From Rhodococcus erythropolis NBRC 15567 (GTDB lineage Bacteria; Actinomycetota; Actinomycetes; Mycobacteriales; Mycobacteriaceae), in NCBI RefSeq assembly GCF_001552595.1, contig NZ_BCRM01000027.1, forward strand, positions 1-64,000: a DNA stretch of 64,000 nt, given 5' to 3'. Both the position numbers and the translations under genes were made by a program. The notes beneath the pieces were generated by a model. It worked only from the letters and a program-made list of their open reading frames with translations, was not told the DNA's origin and ran no database searches. This document shows positions 30,772 through 39,722 of the stretch, piece by piece (position 1 is the first letter of the stretch; every line of letters starts with the position of its first letter).

Positions 30772-31692
30772 TCACGCGGGGTCGGAGTCGAGTCGATTCC
30801 GAAGCCAGGCACCCATATCTAGCGCAGCACGCCGGGCAACAGGCGTTGGATGGTTTGTAAATCCATGCGGGACAACAGGATAGAGACGCAAGTCGACGTC
30901 GTTACCGGCCGCCGACAGCCGCGCCACCATGGAGAGGTTCTCAGCCAGAACCACGTCTTCTGACCCGACCACCACGAGGGTAGGCGGCAGGCCGCTGAGG
31001 TCGCCGAATGTCGGAGAAATATCCGGGAGAGTGCGATCATCGACATGCCCGACATAGGCTTCGATGAAGTATTCGTCGCTGATGGTGCGGCCCGCGGGAG
31101 TCTGAGCACTGACGTCGTACGTGCCCGCTTCCAGCACGGCACCCGAAAACGACTTGGCCAGACCTCGATCACGAAGGCGCAGCAATGTCGTCGTCACCAA
31201 GGTTGCTCCCGCCGACATGCCACCGATGGCGAGCCTGGTTGTCCCGAACCGTTCGGCAGCGACATCAAGTAGCCACAAAGCGACTGCCTCACAATCGTCC
31301 GGCGCTGCAGGCCAAGGGAATTCCGGCGCAAGCCGGTAATCGACGGTAACCACTGCCACCCCGACCGCGTCGGCAAGTCTCGTACTTCGGGCGTCAGCGC
31401 TGGCCGCTGAACTCATGTAGAAACCACCACCCGGAAGATACAGATAGACCCCGTTGACAACGCCGTCTTTCGGCGTGACTACGCGCACTGAAACGGATCG
31501 ACCCTCGATGTCGAGTGTGTGTTCAACAGCCCGGGTCGCCGTGGGCTCAACCACCCTGGATGCTCGCGCCACAAGCAATTCCTGCAGCGAACTCGGACCG
31601 ACACCGGCAAGCCGCGACGCATAGAACGCTCGCGTGATCGCCACATCGTCGCCGGGTAGTTGTTCGACCAGATCAGTCAGTGCAAGCTTCAC
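30772..31692 (-). CDS. alpha/beta hydrolase of the hormone-sensitive-lipase family
   Basis: About 306 residues from GTG 31692, chosen because GAGGGAG precedes it; the frame extends to 31806. The oxyanion-hole motif LPGGGFYM, nucleophile GMSAGAT, and late Asp (VVVGSEDVVL) and His (VPHGFTNH) form a complete catalytic set. Likely a cytoplasmic carboxylesterase for small acyl esters. It lies 184 bp upstream of the tyrosine phosphatase on the same strand, and that gap shows no gene. Confidence 0.88.
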   Translation of the reverse strand: MKLALTDLVEQLPGDDVAITRAFYASRLAGVGPSSLQELLVARASRVVEPTATRAVEHTLDIEGRSVSVRVVTPKDGVVNGVYLYLPGGGFYMSSAASADARSTRLADAVGVAVVTVDYRLAPEFPWPAAPDDCEAVALWLLDVAAERFGTTRLAIGGMSAGATLVTTTLLRLRDRGLAKSFSGAVLEAGTYDVSAQTPAGRTISDEYFIEAYVGHVDDRTLPDISPTFGDLSGLPPTLVVVGSEDVVLAENLSMVARLSAAGNDVDLRLYPVVPHGFTNHPTPVARRAALDMGAWLRNRLDSDPA

Positions 31693-31866
31693 AAATGCTC
31701 CCTCGGGTCGCGACTTGTCGACAATTCTCGCACCCCGTACAGCAGCCTCGAGCCGGGGCATTCCAGGCAGTGAAGACGTGACGGGTATGTGCGAATCGCG
31801 CCGCAATAAGGCGTTCTCACGCTACCCTCATCTCCAAATTGGACGTTTGTCTAGAAAGGTCACCGG

Positions 31867-33330
31867 ATGCGCGCGCTGTTGCTTGCCACCCTTGCAATCC
31901 TGGCTATCCAGATTGCAGCCCCGGCGGCAAACGCTTCACCTCCGGATCCAGGCTGGACTCTCCCCCAACTGACCGTCGCAGATCGAACGATCAAGGACGT
32001 CGACGGACGAACGGTGTTGCTCCGCGGCGTGAACGCCAACGGTCTCAATGACTACGCAACCAACGGCACCGGTCTACCCACCGTTACGCCGCTGGGAAGA
32101 ACGGACTTCGCGCAGATGGCCGCGCTGGGCTTCAACGTCGTCCGACTCAACGTCGCGTGGTCCCTCCTCGAACCGACCCGCGGTGCATTCGACACTGCGT
32201 ATGTCGACCGGATTCGAGGCGCAGTCCAGAACGCGAAAGATCACGGCATTTACACCGTTCTCGACATGCATCAGGACGCATGGGGCCCGTACGTCGGCAC
32301 CCCGAGCGACCAGTCGTGCCCGTCTTTCATGGAGCCGGGAGTCGGCTGGGACGGCGCACCGGAGTGGGCAACCCTGACCGGCGGATGGACGACCTGCAAT
32401 ATCGCTGGACTCCGGGAAGCCGCACCGGCGATCGCCCATGCCTTCCAGGCGTTTTACGACGACGAGCAAGGAATCCAGAGTCGCCTCGTGGCTACGTGGG
32501 CGCGGTTGGCCGCCGAGTTCAAAGACGAACCAGCGGTGGCAGGATACGACCTTTTGAACGAACCGAATCCCGGCCTGCGCGATCCATTCACCGCCGCTGA
32601 TCAGATCGGGCAGTACTACAAGCGGGCCACCGACGCCATCAGACAGGCCGAATCAGGCGGATTTCCGCACCTCGTGTTCTTCGAGCCCAGCGCGATCTGG
32701 TCGGCATTCGGCTTCGACGCGCTGCCCCCACGCCAGTACCTGACCGATCCTCTGGTGGTCTTCTCGCCACATCTCTACAGCGAATCGATAACAGTCAGTA
32801 GCGAATTCCCCGGAATCGAAGACGGGTTCAAGATCGCCGACCGCGCTGCCGCCTGGTACGACGCCCCGTTGTGGACGGGTGAATGGGGTTGGTTCGGGGA
32901 TGCCGGCGAGCAGGGAGCAGACGTCGACCGCTTCGTCGACGCCACCGACAAGTACCGGATGGGCGGCGCGTGGTGGTCGTGGACACAAGCGTGCGGTGAC
33001 CCCCACCCGGTTCGGGACGGCAATACCCACCAGCCGCAAGGAAATTTGAATCGCATCGACTGCCCTTCCGGCGAATCGCTCGGGCTCGTAGAGGGATTTG
33101 CCGGGCCTCTCTCGCGTGCTTATCCGCGAGCAGCGCCCGGCACACTGACGGAGTTGTCGCGCAACGGGTTTACCGGGACCGGTACCGGACAGGTCGAAGC
33201 CTGGTACCCCGGCACCGACCGGCCACAGCTCGAGACCACGAATCTCGCTGACGTCCGACTGTCCCCGATAGAGGGCGGCTGGCAACTGATCGGCCACGCC
33301 GATGGCGACTACGCGGTGAACTTGGCCTGA
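31867..33330 (+). CDS. secreted endoglycosylceramidase (GH5)
   Basis: 487 residues with a signal peptide (about residues 1-23, ANA-SP). The GH5 barrel shows LRGVNANGLNDYA, LDMHQDAWGPY, LLNEPNPG with the acid/base Glu at residue 233, and WTGEWGWFG with the nucleophile Glu at 339. Length and sequence resemble the Rhodococcus EGCase that cleaves the oligosaccharide-ceramide bond of glycosphingolipids. The C-terminal 90 residues form a separate beta domain. AAAGG precedes the ATG. The gene stands alone with its own promoter region. Confidence 0.92.
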   Translation: MRALLLATLAILAIQIAAPAANASPPDPGWTLPQLTVADRTIKDVDGRTVLLRGVNANGLNDYATNGTGLPTVTPLGRTDFAQMAALGFNVVRLNVAWSLLEPTRGAFDTAYVDRIRGAVQNAKDHGIYTVLDMHQDAWGPYVGTPSDQSCPSFMEPGVGWDGAPEWATLTGGWTTCNIAGLREAAPAIAHAFQAFYDDEQGIQSRLVATWARLAAEFKDEPAVAGYDLLNEPNPGLRDPFTAADQIGQYYKRATDAIRQAESGGFPHLVFFEPSAIWSAFGFDALPPRQYLTDPLVVFSPHLYSESITVSSEFPGIEDGFKIADRAAAWYDAPLWTGEWGWFGDAGEQGADVDRFVDATDKYRMGGAWWSWTQACGDPHPVRDGNTHQPQGNLNRIDCPSGESLGLVEGFAGPLSRAYPRAAPGTLTELSRNGFTGTGTGQVEAWYPGTDRPQLETTNLADVRLSPIEGGWQLIGHADGDYAVNLA

Positions 33331-33381
33331 TAGGACACCCACCTCGGCGGTCCGCGTTCACACCACGTGAAAGAGGGCTTA

Positions 33382-34044
33382 TCAGAAGATTCCGCCGATT
33401 CCTTTGCCGATCAGAACAACTCCGACGACCAAGATCAACACGCTCATCACCGTGGTGTTGTTGTCTTGGAGCCAGACCTTGAGCTTGGCCAACGGCTCGC
33501 GCAGACGATCAGCAGCCACCAGGTATCCGATGACCGGGATCGCGACCGTTGAACTGGCGATGATCGTGAAGACAAGGACAGAGGCGATCACTCCACTCGT
33601 CGCCAGCGACGCCGAGCCGATCGACACTCCCGCCGCGATGCACATCAGCAGATTCTTCGGGTTGATCGCGGCGAGCGCGAATCCTAGGCCCAACCCCTTG
33701 ACCGCGGTCATCTCGTCGATGGCTTGCATCCACTTCGGTGTTTCGTGTTCGCCGCTGCGCCCTCGCCACTGCTTGACCCCGACCGCCAACAGGAGGACAC
33801 CGAGAGCGAGTTTGATCCACGATACCGTGGCAGACGGTCCATTGTCCGAGGTACCGAGGGCACTGGACAGGGTGACAAAAAGAACTGTGGCAATGAAGAT
33901 TCCGAGCAGCCAACCCAACGCGAACCCGATGCTGGTGCTACCCGCGCGCTTGGAGAGCAACATCAAGATCGTGGCGATGACGGCTACCGGAGACACGGCG
34001 ACACCGACAGCTATGGGGAGGAGATCTCCGATAACGGAACCCAT
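33382..34044 (-). CDS. GAP/Sap family membrane protein
   Basis: 220 residues with six membrane segments, an AVSPVAVIATILML segment near residue 20 and GFALAAINPKNLLMC near 125. This pattern is that of the GAP (glycopeptidolipid-addressing) / Sap family, which in mycobacteria helps export surface lipids; it also resembles LysE-type exporters. The exported compound is unknown. It converges with the endoglycosylceramidase gene. Confidence 0.82.
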   Translation of the reverse strand: MGSVIGDLLPIAVGVAVSPVAVIATILMLLSKRAGSTSIGFALGWLLGIFIATVLFVTLSSALGTSDNGPSATVSWIKLALGVLLLAVGVKQWRGRSGEHETPKWMQAIDEMTAVKGLGLGFALAAINPKNLLMCIAAGVSIGSASLATSGVIASVLVFTIIASSTVAIPVIGYLVAADRLREPLAKLKVWLQDNNTTVMSVLILVVGVVLIGKGIGGIF

Positions 34045-34176
34045 GTCAAAACTCGTTTCTCATCGGGACGCAGTCGATACCGCTGCGCGCCAATGCTGAC
34101 ACTCTGTGCGCCTACATCGTTCGTGCCTCATTCGAAAGGGATGAGCGCCCGAACGCCGGACCACTGACTCGCCCCG

Positions 34177-35769
34177 TCAATTCGTCTGTGCTTGTTGGAA
34201 TGCAGCGGCAACACCACCGACGTCTCCCCCGACTTGGAACACTCCCCTAGGCAGGTCGGGAAACACTGCATCACTGACGGCGACGACAAACAGAAGTCGG
34301 CGATCGTCGGGGGTGATCATGTAACCCGACAACGCTTGAAGAGTGACTATCAACCTGCCGGTGTCAGATTCGACGTCGGCGGATGTTCCCGTCTTACCGA
34401 TGACCTTCCCCTTTGCCGGACTGTCGGTTCCCACGCCCGACAACGAGCCTCGCTCACCGAGTACGGGTTGACCTGCCCAGAACGTATCGGCCCATGGCTG
34501 CTGGTCCACCCAGTCGAGCCACTGGAGGACGGCTGCGGGCGTCGATTGTGACGGGTCTCCGCCCTGACCGTCCATGACCACCAGGTCGGATGCTGCAATA
34601 CCAGCCTTCTCGGCAAGTGCCCGCACGGTGGGAAGACCGTCGCTGCACGACGACGATCCTGTCGCTACTGCCAACAGACACAAGAAAGTGTTCGCGCCCG
34701 TGTTGTAGCTTGTCGCGAGAATCATCCCTCCCGACTCCGAAATTGGTGCCGATTGCAGGCTCGCAACCTGTCGACTTCCTGAATATGTCCGATCGACAGG
34801 CAGGGCAGCCGTGCTGTTCGTACGAGATACCGATGCAACCTCGATTCCATTGCGTCGCAGTGCTTCTACGAACAGCTGACGCGCCCACGTCGGCGCGTCG
34901 GTGATGCGATAGACAGTCAGCGATGTCTTTCCAGCCGGCACGGACCCGGTCACGTTGATCTGGGTGGGATCGGACGGATCGGCCGCAACCTTCAGAGTCG
35001 AGTCGCTACCTTCCTCACCCGTGGTGACCTGAGCATCGACGCGGAACAGGCCGTTACCGGGAAGCATGTCGATGGTGGCGGGCTCACCTACCGCACCCGG
35101 ACTCGCCTGGATATCGACGAGGTTGTCGTTGACGAAAATCGATGGGACCAGGCCTTCGACTGTCGAGTATGTGTCCCACAGACGAGGGTCTACCAGAACG
35201 TCGCCGTTTACCCGAGTGATGCCGGCGTCGGCTACTTGTCGTGCGAGATCGTTCAGGCCTGCCAGCGGATCACCGGGCGCGAGAACGGCTCCTGGCAGGG
35301 CATCGGCGTAGACGTGGTCGATGCCGTCGGTGGCGAAATCGAATCGGCCTTGTGCGGCGTTGCGCCCACCGAGCGCGAGGTCACCGGAGCCGACCAGCAC
35401 CAGATCACCGGTAAGGGTGCCCTCGACGGGGAGAGAAGTGGCATAAACGGGGGTGGTGACAGTGTGGTCTACACCAAGGGTGTCGTAGGCGGTGCCGACG
35501 GTGAAATGTTTGGTCTGGGAAGCCAAAAACATAGAGCTATCAGCATTGTTGCTGTAAACCACCTCGTCGGTGGCGGGGTCGACCAAGAGATAGGACCACC
35601 GAGCCATAGCGTACGGATCGGTGGCCATGATGCGGGCTGCCTCCTCGGGAACCTGTTGCGCCGGAGCCGATGCGGAATCGGAATTCGACGGCTTCGCCGA
35701 ACATGCGGTGAGGACTACTCCGACGCTGATGAACGCAGCGACGGCGCGAACTGATGTGGTGTGCGGCAT
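34177..35769 (-). CDS. dacB: lipoprotein D-alanyl-D-alanine carboxypeptidase (PBP4, S13 type)
   Basis: 530 residues. Lipobox LTACS (Cys near 23) places it on the outer membrane face. The penicillin-binding motifs are S-Q-T-K (residues 83-86 region, ASQTKHF), SYN (ATSYNTGAN) and KTGTS, in S13 order with a long insert between the first two. Expected to trim or cleave peptidoglycan cross-bridges. CAGGAG lies before the ATG. It is divergent from the class C-type serine hydrolase at 35856. Confidence 0.9.
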   Translation of the reverse strand: MPHTTSVRAVAAFISVGVVLTACSAKPSNSDSASAPAQQVPEEAARIMATDPYAMARWSYLLVDPATDEVVYSNNADSSMFLASQTKHFTVGTAYDTLGVDHTVTTPVYATSLPVEGTLTGDLVLVGSGDLALGGRNAAQGRFDFATDGIDHVYADALPGAVLAPGDPLAGLNDLARQVADAGITRVNGDVLVDPRLWDTYSTVEGLVPSIFVNDNLVDIQASPGAVGEPATIDMLPGNGLFRVDAQVTTGEEGSDSTLKVAADPSDPTQINVTGSVPAGKTSLTVYRITDAPTWARQLFVEALRRNGIEVASVSRTNSTAALPVDRTYSGSRQVASLQSAPISESGGMILATSYNTGANTFLCLLAVATGSSSCSDGLPTVRALAEKAGIAASDLVVMDGQGGDPSQSTPAAVLQWLDWVDQQPWADTFWAGQPVLGERGSLSGVGTDSPAKGKVIGKTGTSADVESDTGRLIVTLQALSGYMITPDDRRLLFVVAVSDAVFPDLPRGVFQVGGDVGGVAAAFQQAQTN

Positions 35770-35807
35770 GGACGCTCCTGAGGATGCATGACTGATTTGT
35801 CGTAATT

Positions 35808-35838
35808 TACTGCAAAGTGCAGCATGCAGAGTGCAGTA
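35808..35838. promoter_or_regulatory. 31-bp palindrome with four TGCA repeats
   Basis: In the 86-bp region between the two divergent penicillin-binding-type genes, outer arms TACTGCA (35808-35814) and TGCAGTA (35832-35838) flank two inner TGCA steps, with near-regular 7-bp spacing and dyad symmetry over the whole element. It lies 17 bp before the plus-strand start, so a bound protein would block both promoters. The PadR-type regulator encoded at 37224 is the nearest candidate. Confidence 0.55.
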
Positions 35839-35855
35839 TCGCTTAAAGTCCCTCT

Positions 35856-37181
35856 ATGAACCCTTTTGGGAAGTCGACGTCCTTTCACAACGTCAAGACC
35901 AGCAAAGTGGCTGTGGCCTGCATCGCTACGGCATTGCTGCTCTCAGCCTGTTCGTCCGCAACCGATTCCGAGTCCCCCTCGTCGTCCCCGCCGACCTCCG
36001 CCGGGTCTGCGGACAGCGCCGTCTTGTCTTTCGACAGCGCCGCAATGGATTCCGTCGTCTCCGAGAAGGCAGAAGAGTTCCGTGAGATCGCAATGGTGGT
36101 CATGATCACGACGCCGACGCAGAAGTACGTCAATACATGGGGTTCGGTCAGGGAAGGCGTGAACGAGCCTCCCACTCTGGACACCAAGGTTCGCGTGGGC
36201 TCGAACACCAAGACCTGGACCGGTACGGCCATCCTGCAGTTGGTCGACGAAGGCAAGGTTGCGGTAACCGATCCGGTCAGCAAGTTCCGCCCAGATGTCC
36301 CCAACGGCGACAACATCACCATCGGCGACCTACTCGACATGCGTAGCGGCCTGTACAACTACACCGAAACCCTCGAACTAAACCGGGCGCTCGACGAGCA
36401 ACCGGAGCGGGTGTGGACACCCGAGGAACTGCTGGCAATGGGGCTGAGCCAGCCGCCGTATTTCGCGCCCGACACCGGTTATCACTACTCCAACACCAAT
36501 ACCGTTCTCCTCGGCTTGATCGCCGAGCAGCTGGACGGCAAGCCGATTCAGCAGATCTTCGCGGACCGATTCTTCGGGCCACTCGCACTCGCAGGGACGT
36601 CGTTTCCTGCGAACACCGACACCAGCATCCCGACTCCGTTTGCAGACGGCTACACCTACAGTGGCAACGTCGAAACGCTCGGCGAAGGCAAAGAGGCTCT
36701 CCCACAATCTCGCCTCGACGCGATCGCCGCAGGCACCGAAAAACCGACCAACACCACTAGGCACAATCCCTCGTGGACATGGTCTGCAGGTCAGGGAATT
36801 TCGACTGCAAACGACATGGCGACATGGGTCAAAGCTCTGGGAACCGGTTCGCTCCTGAGTCCCGCCACACAAGAGTTGCGTTTGAACAGTGTGCAACCCA
36901 CAGATGGCGAAGGATCCGCAGGATACGGATACGGTATCGCTCAAATGGGTCCGATGTACGGCCACATCGGCGAACTGCCCGGCTACAACTCGTTCATGGG
37001 GTACGACCCGGTCAACGACGTAACCTTGGTGGTGTGGGGAAATCTGGCACCCACGGCCGATGGTTTCGCCCCGGCCTCTGCCGTCGCTGCAGCGCTCGTC
37101 CCCTTCATCTACGGCAAGCCCGCTCAGGACACATCCGACGACATCGCCGACACCGAGGATGCAAACGGTGAAGGGAAGTAG
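35856..37181 (+). CDS. lipoprotein serine beta-lactamase-like hydrolase (class C / DD-peptidase type)
   Basis: 441 residues. Lipobox LLSACS (Cys near residue 32), then a Ser-rich linker. Catalytic motifs: GSNTKTWT (S-x-x-K), YSNTN (Y-x-N) and HIGELPGYN (H-x-G), as in class C beta-lactamases, D-alanyl-D-alanine peptidases and EstB-type esterases. The start has no evident ribosome site, so the mRNA may be leaderless or the start further in. It is paired divergently with a PBP4-type gene and followed by a PadR regulator 42 bp downstream. Confidence 0.88.
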   Translation: MNPFGKSTSFHNVKTSKVAVACIATALLLSACSSATDSESPSSSPPTSAGSADSAVLSFDSAAMDSVVSEKAEEFREIAMVVMITTPTQKYVNTWGSVREGVNEPPTLDTKVRVGSNTKTWTGTAILQLVDEGKVAVTDPVSKFRPDVPNGDNITIGDLLDMRSGLYNYTETLELNRALDEQPERVWTPEELLAMGLSQPPYFAPDTGYHYSNTNTVLLGLIAEQLDGKPIQQIFADRFFGPLALAGTSFPANTDTSIPTPFADGYTYSGNVETLGEGKEALPQSRLDAIAAGTEKPTNTTRHNPSWTWSAGQGISTANDMATWVKALGTGSLLSPATQELRLNSVQPTDGEGSAGYGYGIAQMGPMYGHIGELPGYNSFMGYDPVNDVTLVVWGNLAPTADGFAPASAVAAALVPFIYGKPAQDTSDDIADTEDANGEGK

Positions 37182-37223
37182 CACTTGTAGGCTCGGATGT
37201 AACCGCGGAACGAAGGGAGCCAT

Positions 37224-37862
37224 GTGGCTCAGCGTGATCTCACACCTACCTCGTACATGATCCTGGGACTGCTGACGGTCAAGGACTGGTCGGCATACGA
37301 GATCGCCGAACAGGTAGGACGCGGGGTCGCCGAGTTGTGGCCCAGCGCAGACCGACAGCGATACAACGCCCCCAAAATTCTGCTTGAACGCGGTCTGGTC
37401 ACGGCGAGCACGGTAACGAAAGGCACTCAGCGCTCCCGCACGGTCTACTCCATCACCGACGAAGGCCGCACAGCGCTGAGTGACTGGCTCGCCACCCAGG
37501 CCACACCCCCCGCCTTGCAGTTCGAAGGCATGATCCGCGTGATCTTCGCCAACCAAGGCACGATCGCCGACCTGCGGACCAACCTGACCACCATGCGCGA
37601 ACAGGCAACTCGGTCCCGAAGTCTGTTCGTCTCACACGCACAACGGATTTCGGCCCCCGAAGCCGGCACACTCCCCCAGCAGAATCATCTGATGGCACTG
37701 GCCAACCGGTTCATGATCGGCCACTTCAACCACATCGCCGAATGGGCCGACTGGGCGCTGGAAGAAACTGCTGACTGGCCCGACACAGTGCAACCGGCAA
37801 CAACCCACCGAAAGCGCACCGTCTCCACCCTCGCTCACTCGATAGACGACGGAAGTAGCTAG
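37224..37862 (+). CDS. PadR-family regulator
   Basis: 212 residues from a GTG with GGGAG upstream. The winged helix reads LTPTSYMILGLLTVKDWSAYEIAEQV, then RQRYNAPKILLERGLVTAS and RSRTVYSITDEGRTAL, the standard PadR DNA-binding half. The C-terminal helices (Vir-like domain) mediate dimerisation. It lies directly after the serine hydrolase gene. The 242 bp between it and the next gene show no feature that I can support. Confidence 0.9.
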   Translation: MAQRDLTPTSYMILGLLTVKDWSAYEIAEQVGRGVAELWPSADRQRYNAPKILLERGLVTASTVTKGTQRSRTVYSITDEGRTALSDWLATQATPPALQFEGMIRVIFANQGTIADLRTNLTTMREQATRSRSLFVSHAQRISAPEAGTLPQQNHLMALANRFMIGHFNHIAEWADWALEETADWPDTVQPATTHRKRTVSTLAHSIDDGSS

Positions 37863-38104
37863 ATCCTCCTCGAAAGCCATCGGACGCCGGTCCGACACCT
37901 TCTCGAATCCAGTTCGATCAGCGATCTTGAAGAGAACAGTCCGACGGACGCGGACCGCGGACGAACGATCAGAGAAAGCGGGACCCGCAACGTCCGGTGA
38001 CGAACACCGATTCCAAGTGCACGGCGGGGAAGGATGTCGACAGCCGGCGGAGGCAGCACTGGACGACATTGAATCTGGAGTAATTTCTCCTCGGAGTAGT
38101 TGGT

Positions 38105-38416
38105 TCACGGGTAGACGGCGATCTCGATAAGGTTTCCGTCGGGGTCGCGACAATAGTGCGAGACCATCTCGCCGAGGGCACCCAGTTTGGTCACGGGCCC
38201 GTCGAGCACCTCGACCCCACAGTTCTCCAGGTGCTCACGGACAGTTCCAGGCGACGCAAGAGTGATGAAGCACAAATCCTCGGAACCTGCTGGCTCGACG
38301 GCGCCGGTGGTCCAGGCCGGGTCTTGCTCCGCCGATCCGAGAGGCCTCGGATTGATCTTCTGATCTCCGAACTTCAGTGCAGTGCGTACCGTGGGGCCGA
38401 ATATCTCGATCGTCAT
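38105..38416 (-). pseudogene. VOC-family protein missing its first strand (likely 5'-truncated)
   Basis: 103 residues from ATG 38416. The rest of the VOC domain is normal (DLCFITLASPGTVREHLENCGVEV, then HYCRDPDGNLIEIAVYP with the metal-ligand Glu). The homologous sequence continues upstream in frame as DVDATAQWYAKVFG, which is typical VOC helix 1. That stretch has no ATG, GTG or TTG before an in-frame stop about 95 bp upstream, and the usual first strand with its His is absent. The gene is probably damaged, though a short product from 38416 cannot be excluded. Confidence 0.55.
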
Positions 38417-38524
38417 TCCGAATACCTTCGCGTACCACTGGGCGGTGGCGTCGACGTCACCCCGCCGCCGATTGAAACGCGAAACGGCACCGAATCGCCG
38501 GTCAAGCGACTAGCGTCGAATCGT

Positions 38525-38932
38525 ATGACTGCACTCAACGCTTTTGCACGTACCGGTGCCGCGGTCTTTGCGGCCCTTGCGATCTCCGGCGTGATGATGC
38601 CGGGTACCGCGGCAGCGGCGCCGAGCACGGTTCCGTTCCAGGTCGACCCTTACGTCCCGCTCGTCGACTTGCCCACTCCCCACCTTGCAGCGATCGTCGG
38701 CGAAGAACCGGGCGTCGCCGTGCTGCACGTGCAACGCGCACCCGGCGACGGAAACCCCCACTCCGCGGTCGTCCACTGGCTCAGTCTCGGCACCGGAGCG
38801 TACGGATCCGCATCATTTCCGACACTGGATGCACAACCCGTCACCATTCGTCCGGGCTCGGGTCAGGTCGTCGCATACGTCGATCCCCAGGCGATCGGAA
38901 CACCGGGCCTCGGAACCTTTTTCGTGCCCTGA
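38525..38932 (+). CDS. small secreted protein of unknown function
   Basis: 135 residues from ATG 38525. A signal peptide spans about residues 1-33 and ends with an AAAAP cleavage region. The mature part (PFQVDPYVPLVDLPTPHLAAIVGEE and a Gly-rich beta pattern to the end) contains no Cys and no recognised motif. A similar class of small secreted beta proteins is common in Nocardiales. It converges with the hydrogenase operon (46-bp gap). Confidence 0.7.
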   Translation: MTALNAFARTGAAVFAALAISGVMMPGTAAAAPSTVPFQVDPYVPLVDLPTPHLAAIVGEEPGVAVLHVQRAPGDGNPHSAVVHWLSLGTGAYGSASFPTLDAQPVTIRPGSGQVVAYVDPQAIGTPGLGTFFVP

Positions 38933-38978
38933 CACCTGCGTACCCTCCAGACCGTGGTCCCTGCTCTGACAGGGCCTG

Positions 38979-39722
38979 TCACGTCGACAGCATCCGGGTC
39001 GCGATCCGCAATGCCGAGTCTTCCGCGGCATCCAATGCCCGTGATTGCTCTGACGTGATGTTGTCACACAGCCAATCCCAGTGCATCGTCACCAAGGCGC
39101 CCTGGACGGGCGTCGGTGCGAGTGAGCGGCCGTCAACGCTCCATCGCACTCGCTGCGTCACCGGCGTGCCGCGTACGAGTTGCTCACCGTCGAACTCGAG
39201 CGGGGACGAAACCACCAACGCGTGCTCCTCACTCACGTCCTCGACCACTCCCCATCTGATCCGGCAGTTCTGGAGGACGGACAGTGGGACCGCACCGCGC
39301 TTCCGAAGAAGCTTGACCCACGGATACACCAGAAATACGTGAAAACTGTGGTGCGCGAGCGCGCGGTCCCGATCCCCGAGGGCAGGGAGAAACCCGGTGT
39401 TTTCGCGTTCACCGAATGCCCCCCTCAAGTGCTGCAACAACGCCCCCGAATCAAGCGAGTCGAGGAGATCACCTCCTACCCAATAGGCTTCGATCACTCG
39501 CGGATCGAGAGGATCGTCGATGCCCGCACTTGCGGCCAATGCCTCGAGGTACGGCCACGCACCGTCGAATTGACGAGCGCGATCACGGTCGCCGCTGCCC
39601 GAGTTGCCGCTGGCCAGACGAAGCAGCACTGAAGGATCGTCGGGTCCGCAGTAACCCAACTCGTTCGGCGGATACGCGTAGCGGGCAAACAACGCCGGCC
39701 CGTTCATACCGACGGCAGTCAT
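38979..39722 (-). CDS. hydrogenase-operon conserved protein (DUF6390-like)
   Basis: 247 residues, last gene of the hydrogenase operon; its ATG shares one base with the hypE stop. Features: GPALFARYAYPPNELGYCGP at the N-terminus, a helical middle, then HHSFHVFLVYPWVKLL and a C-terminal helix. No cofactor motif is complete, but His and Cys residues are present. I recall it as the DUF6390 family, which occurs with group 1h hydrogenases. A role in assembly or quality control is inference from position only. Confidence 0.78.
   Translation of the reverse strand: MTAVGMNGPALFARYAYPPNELGYCGPDDPSVLLRLASGNSGSGDRDRARQFDGAWPYLEALAASAGIDDPLDPRVIEAYWVGGDLLDSLDSGALLQHLRGAFGERENTGFLPALGDRDRALAHHSFHVFLVYPWVKLLRKRGAVPLSVLQNCRIRWGVVEDVSEEHALVVSSPLEFDGEQLVRGTPVTQRVRWSVDGRSLAPTPVQGALVTMHWDWLCDNITSEQSRALDAAEDSALRIATRMLST

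Noticed and set aside
37863-38104. Possible small genes in the gap after the PadR gene (for example 37927-38130 plus)
   Set aside because: No ribosome site, no hydrophobic or domain signal, and composition like a non-coding shadow.
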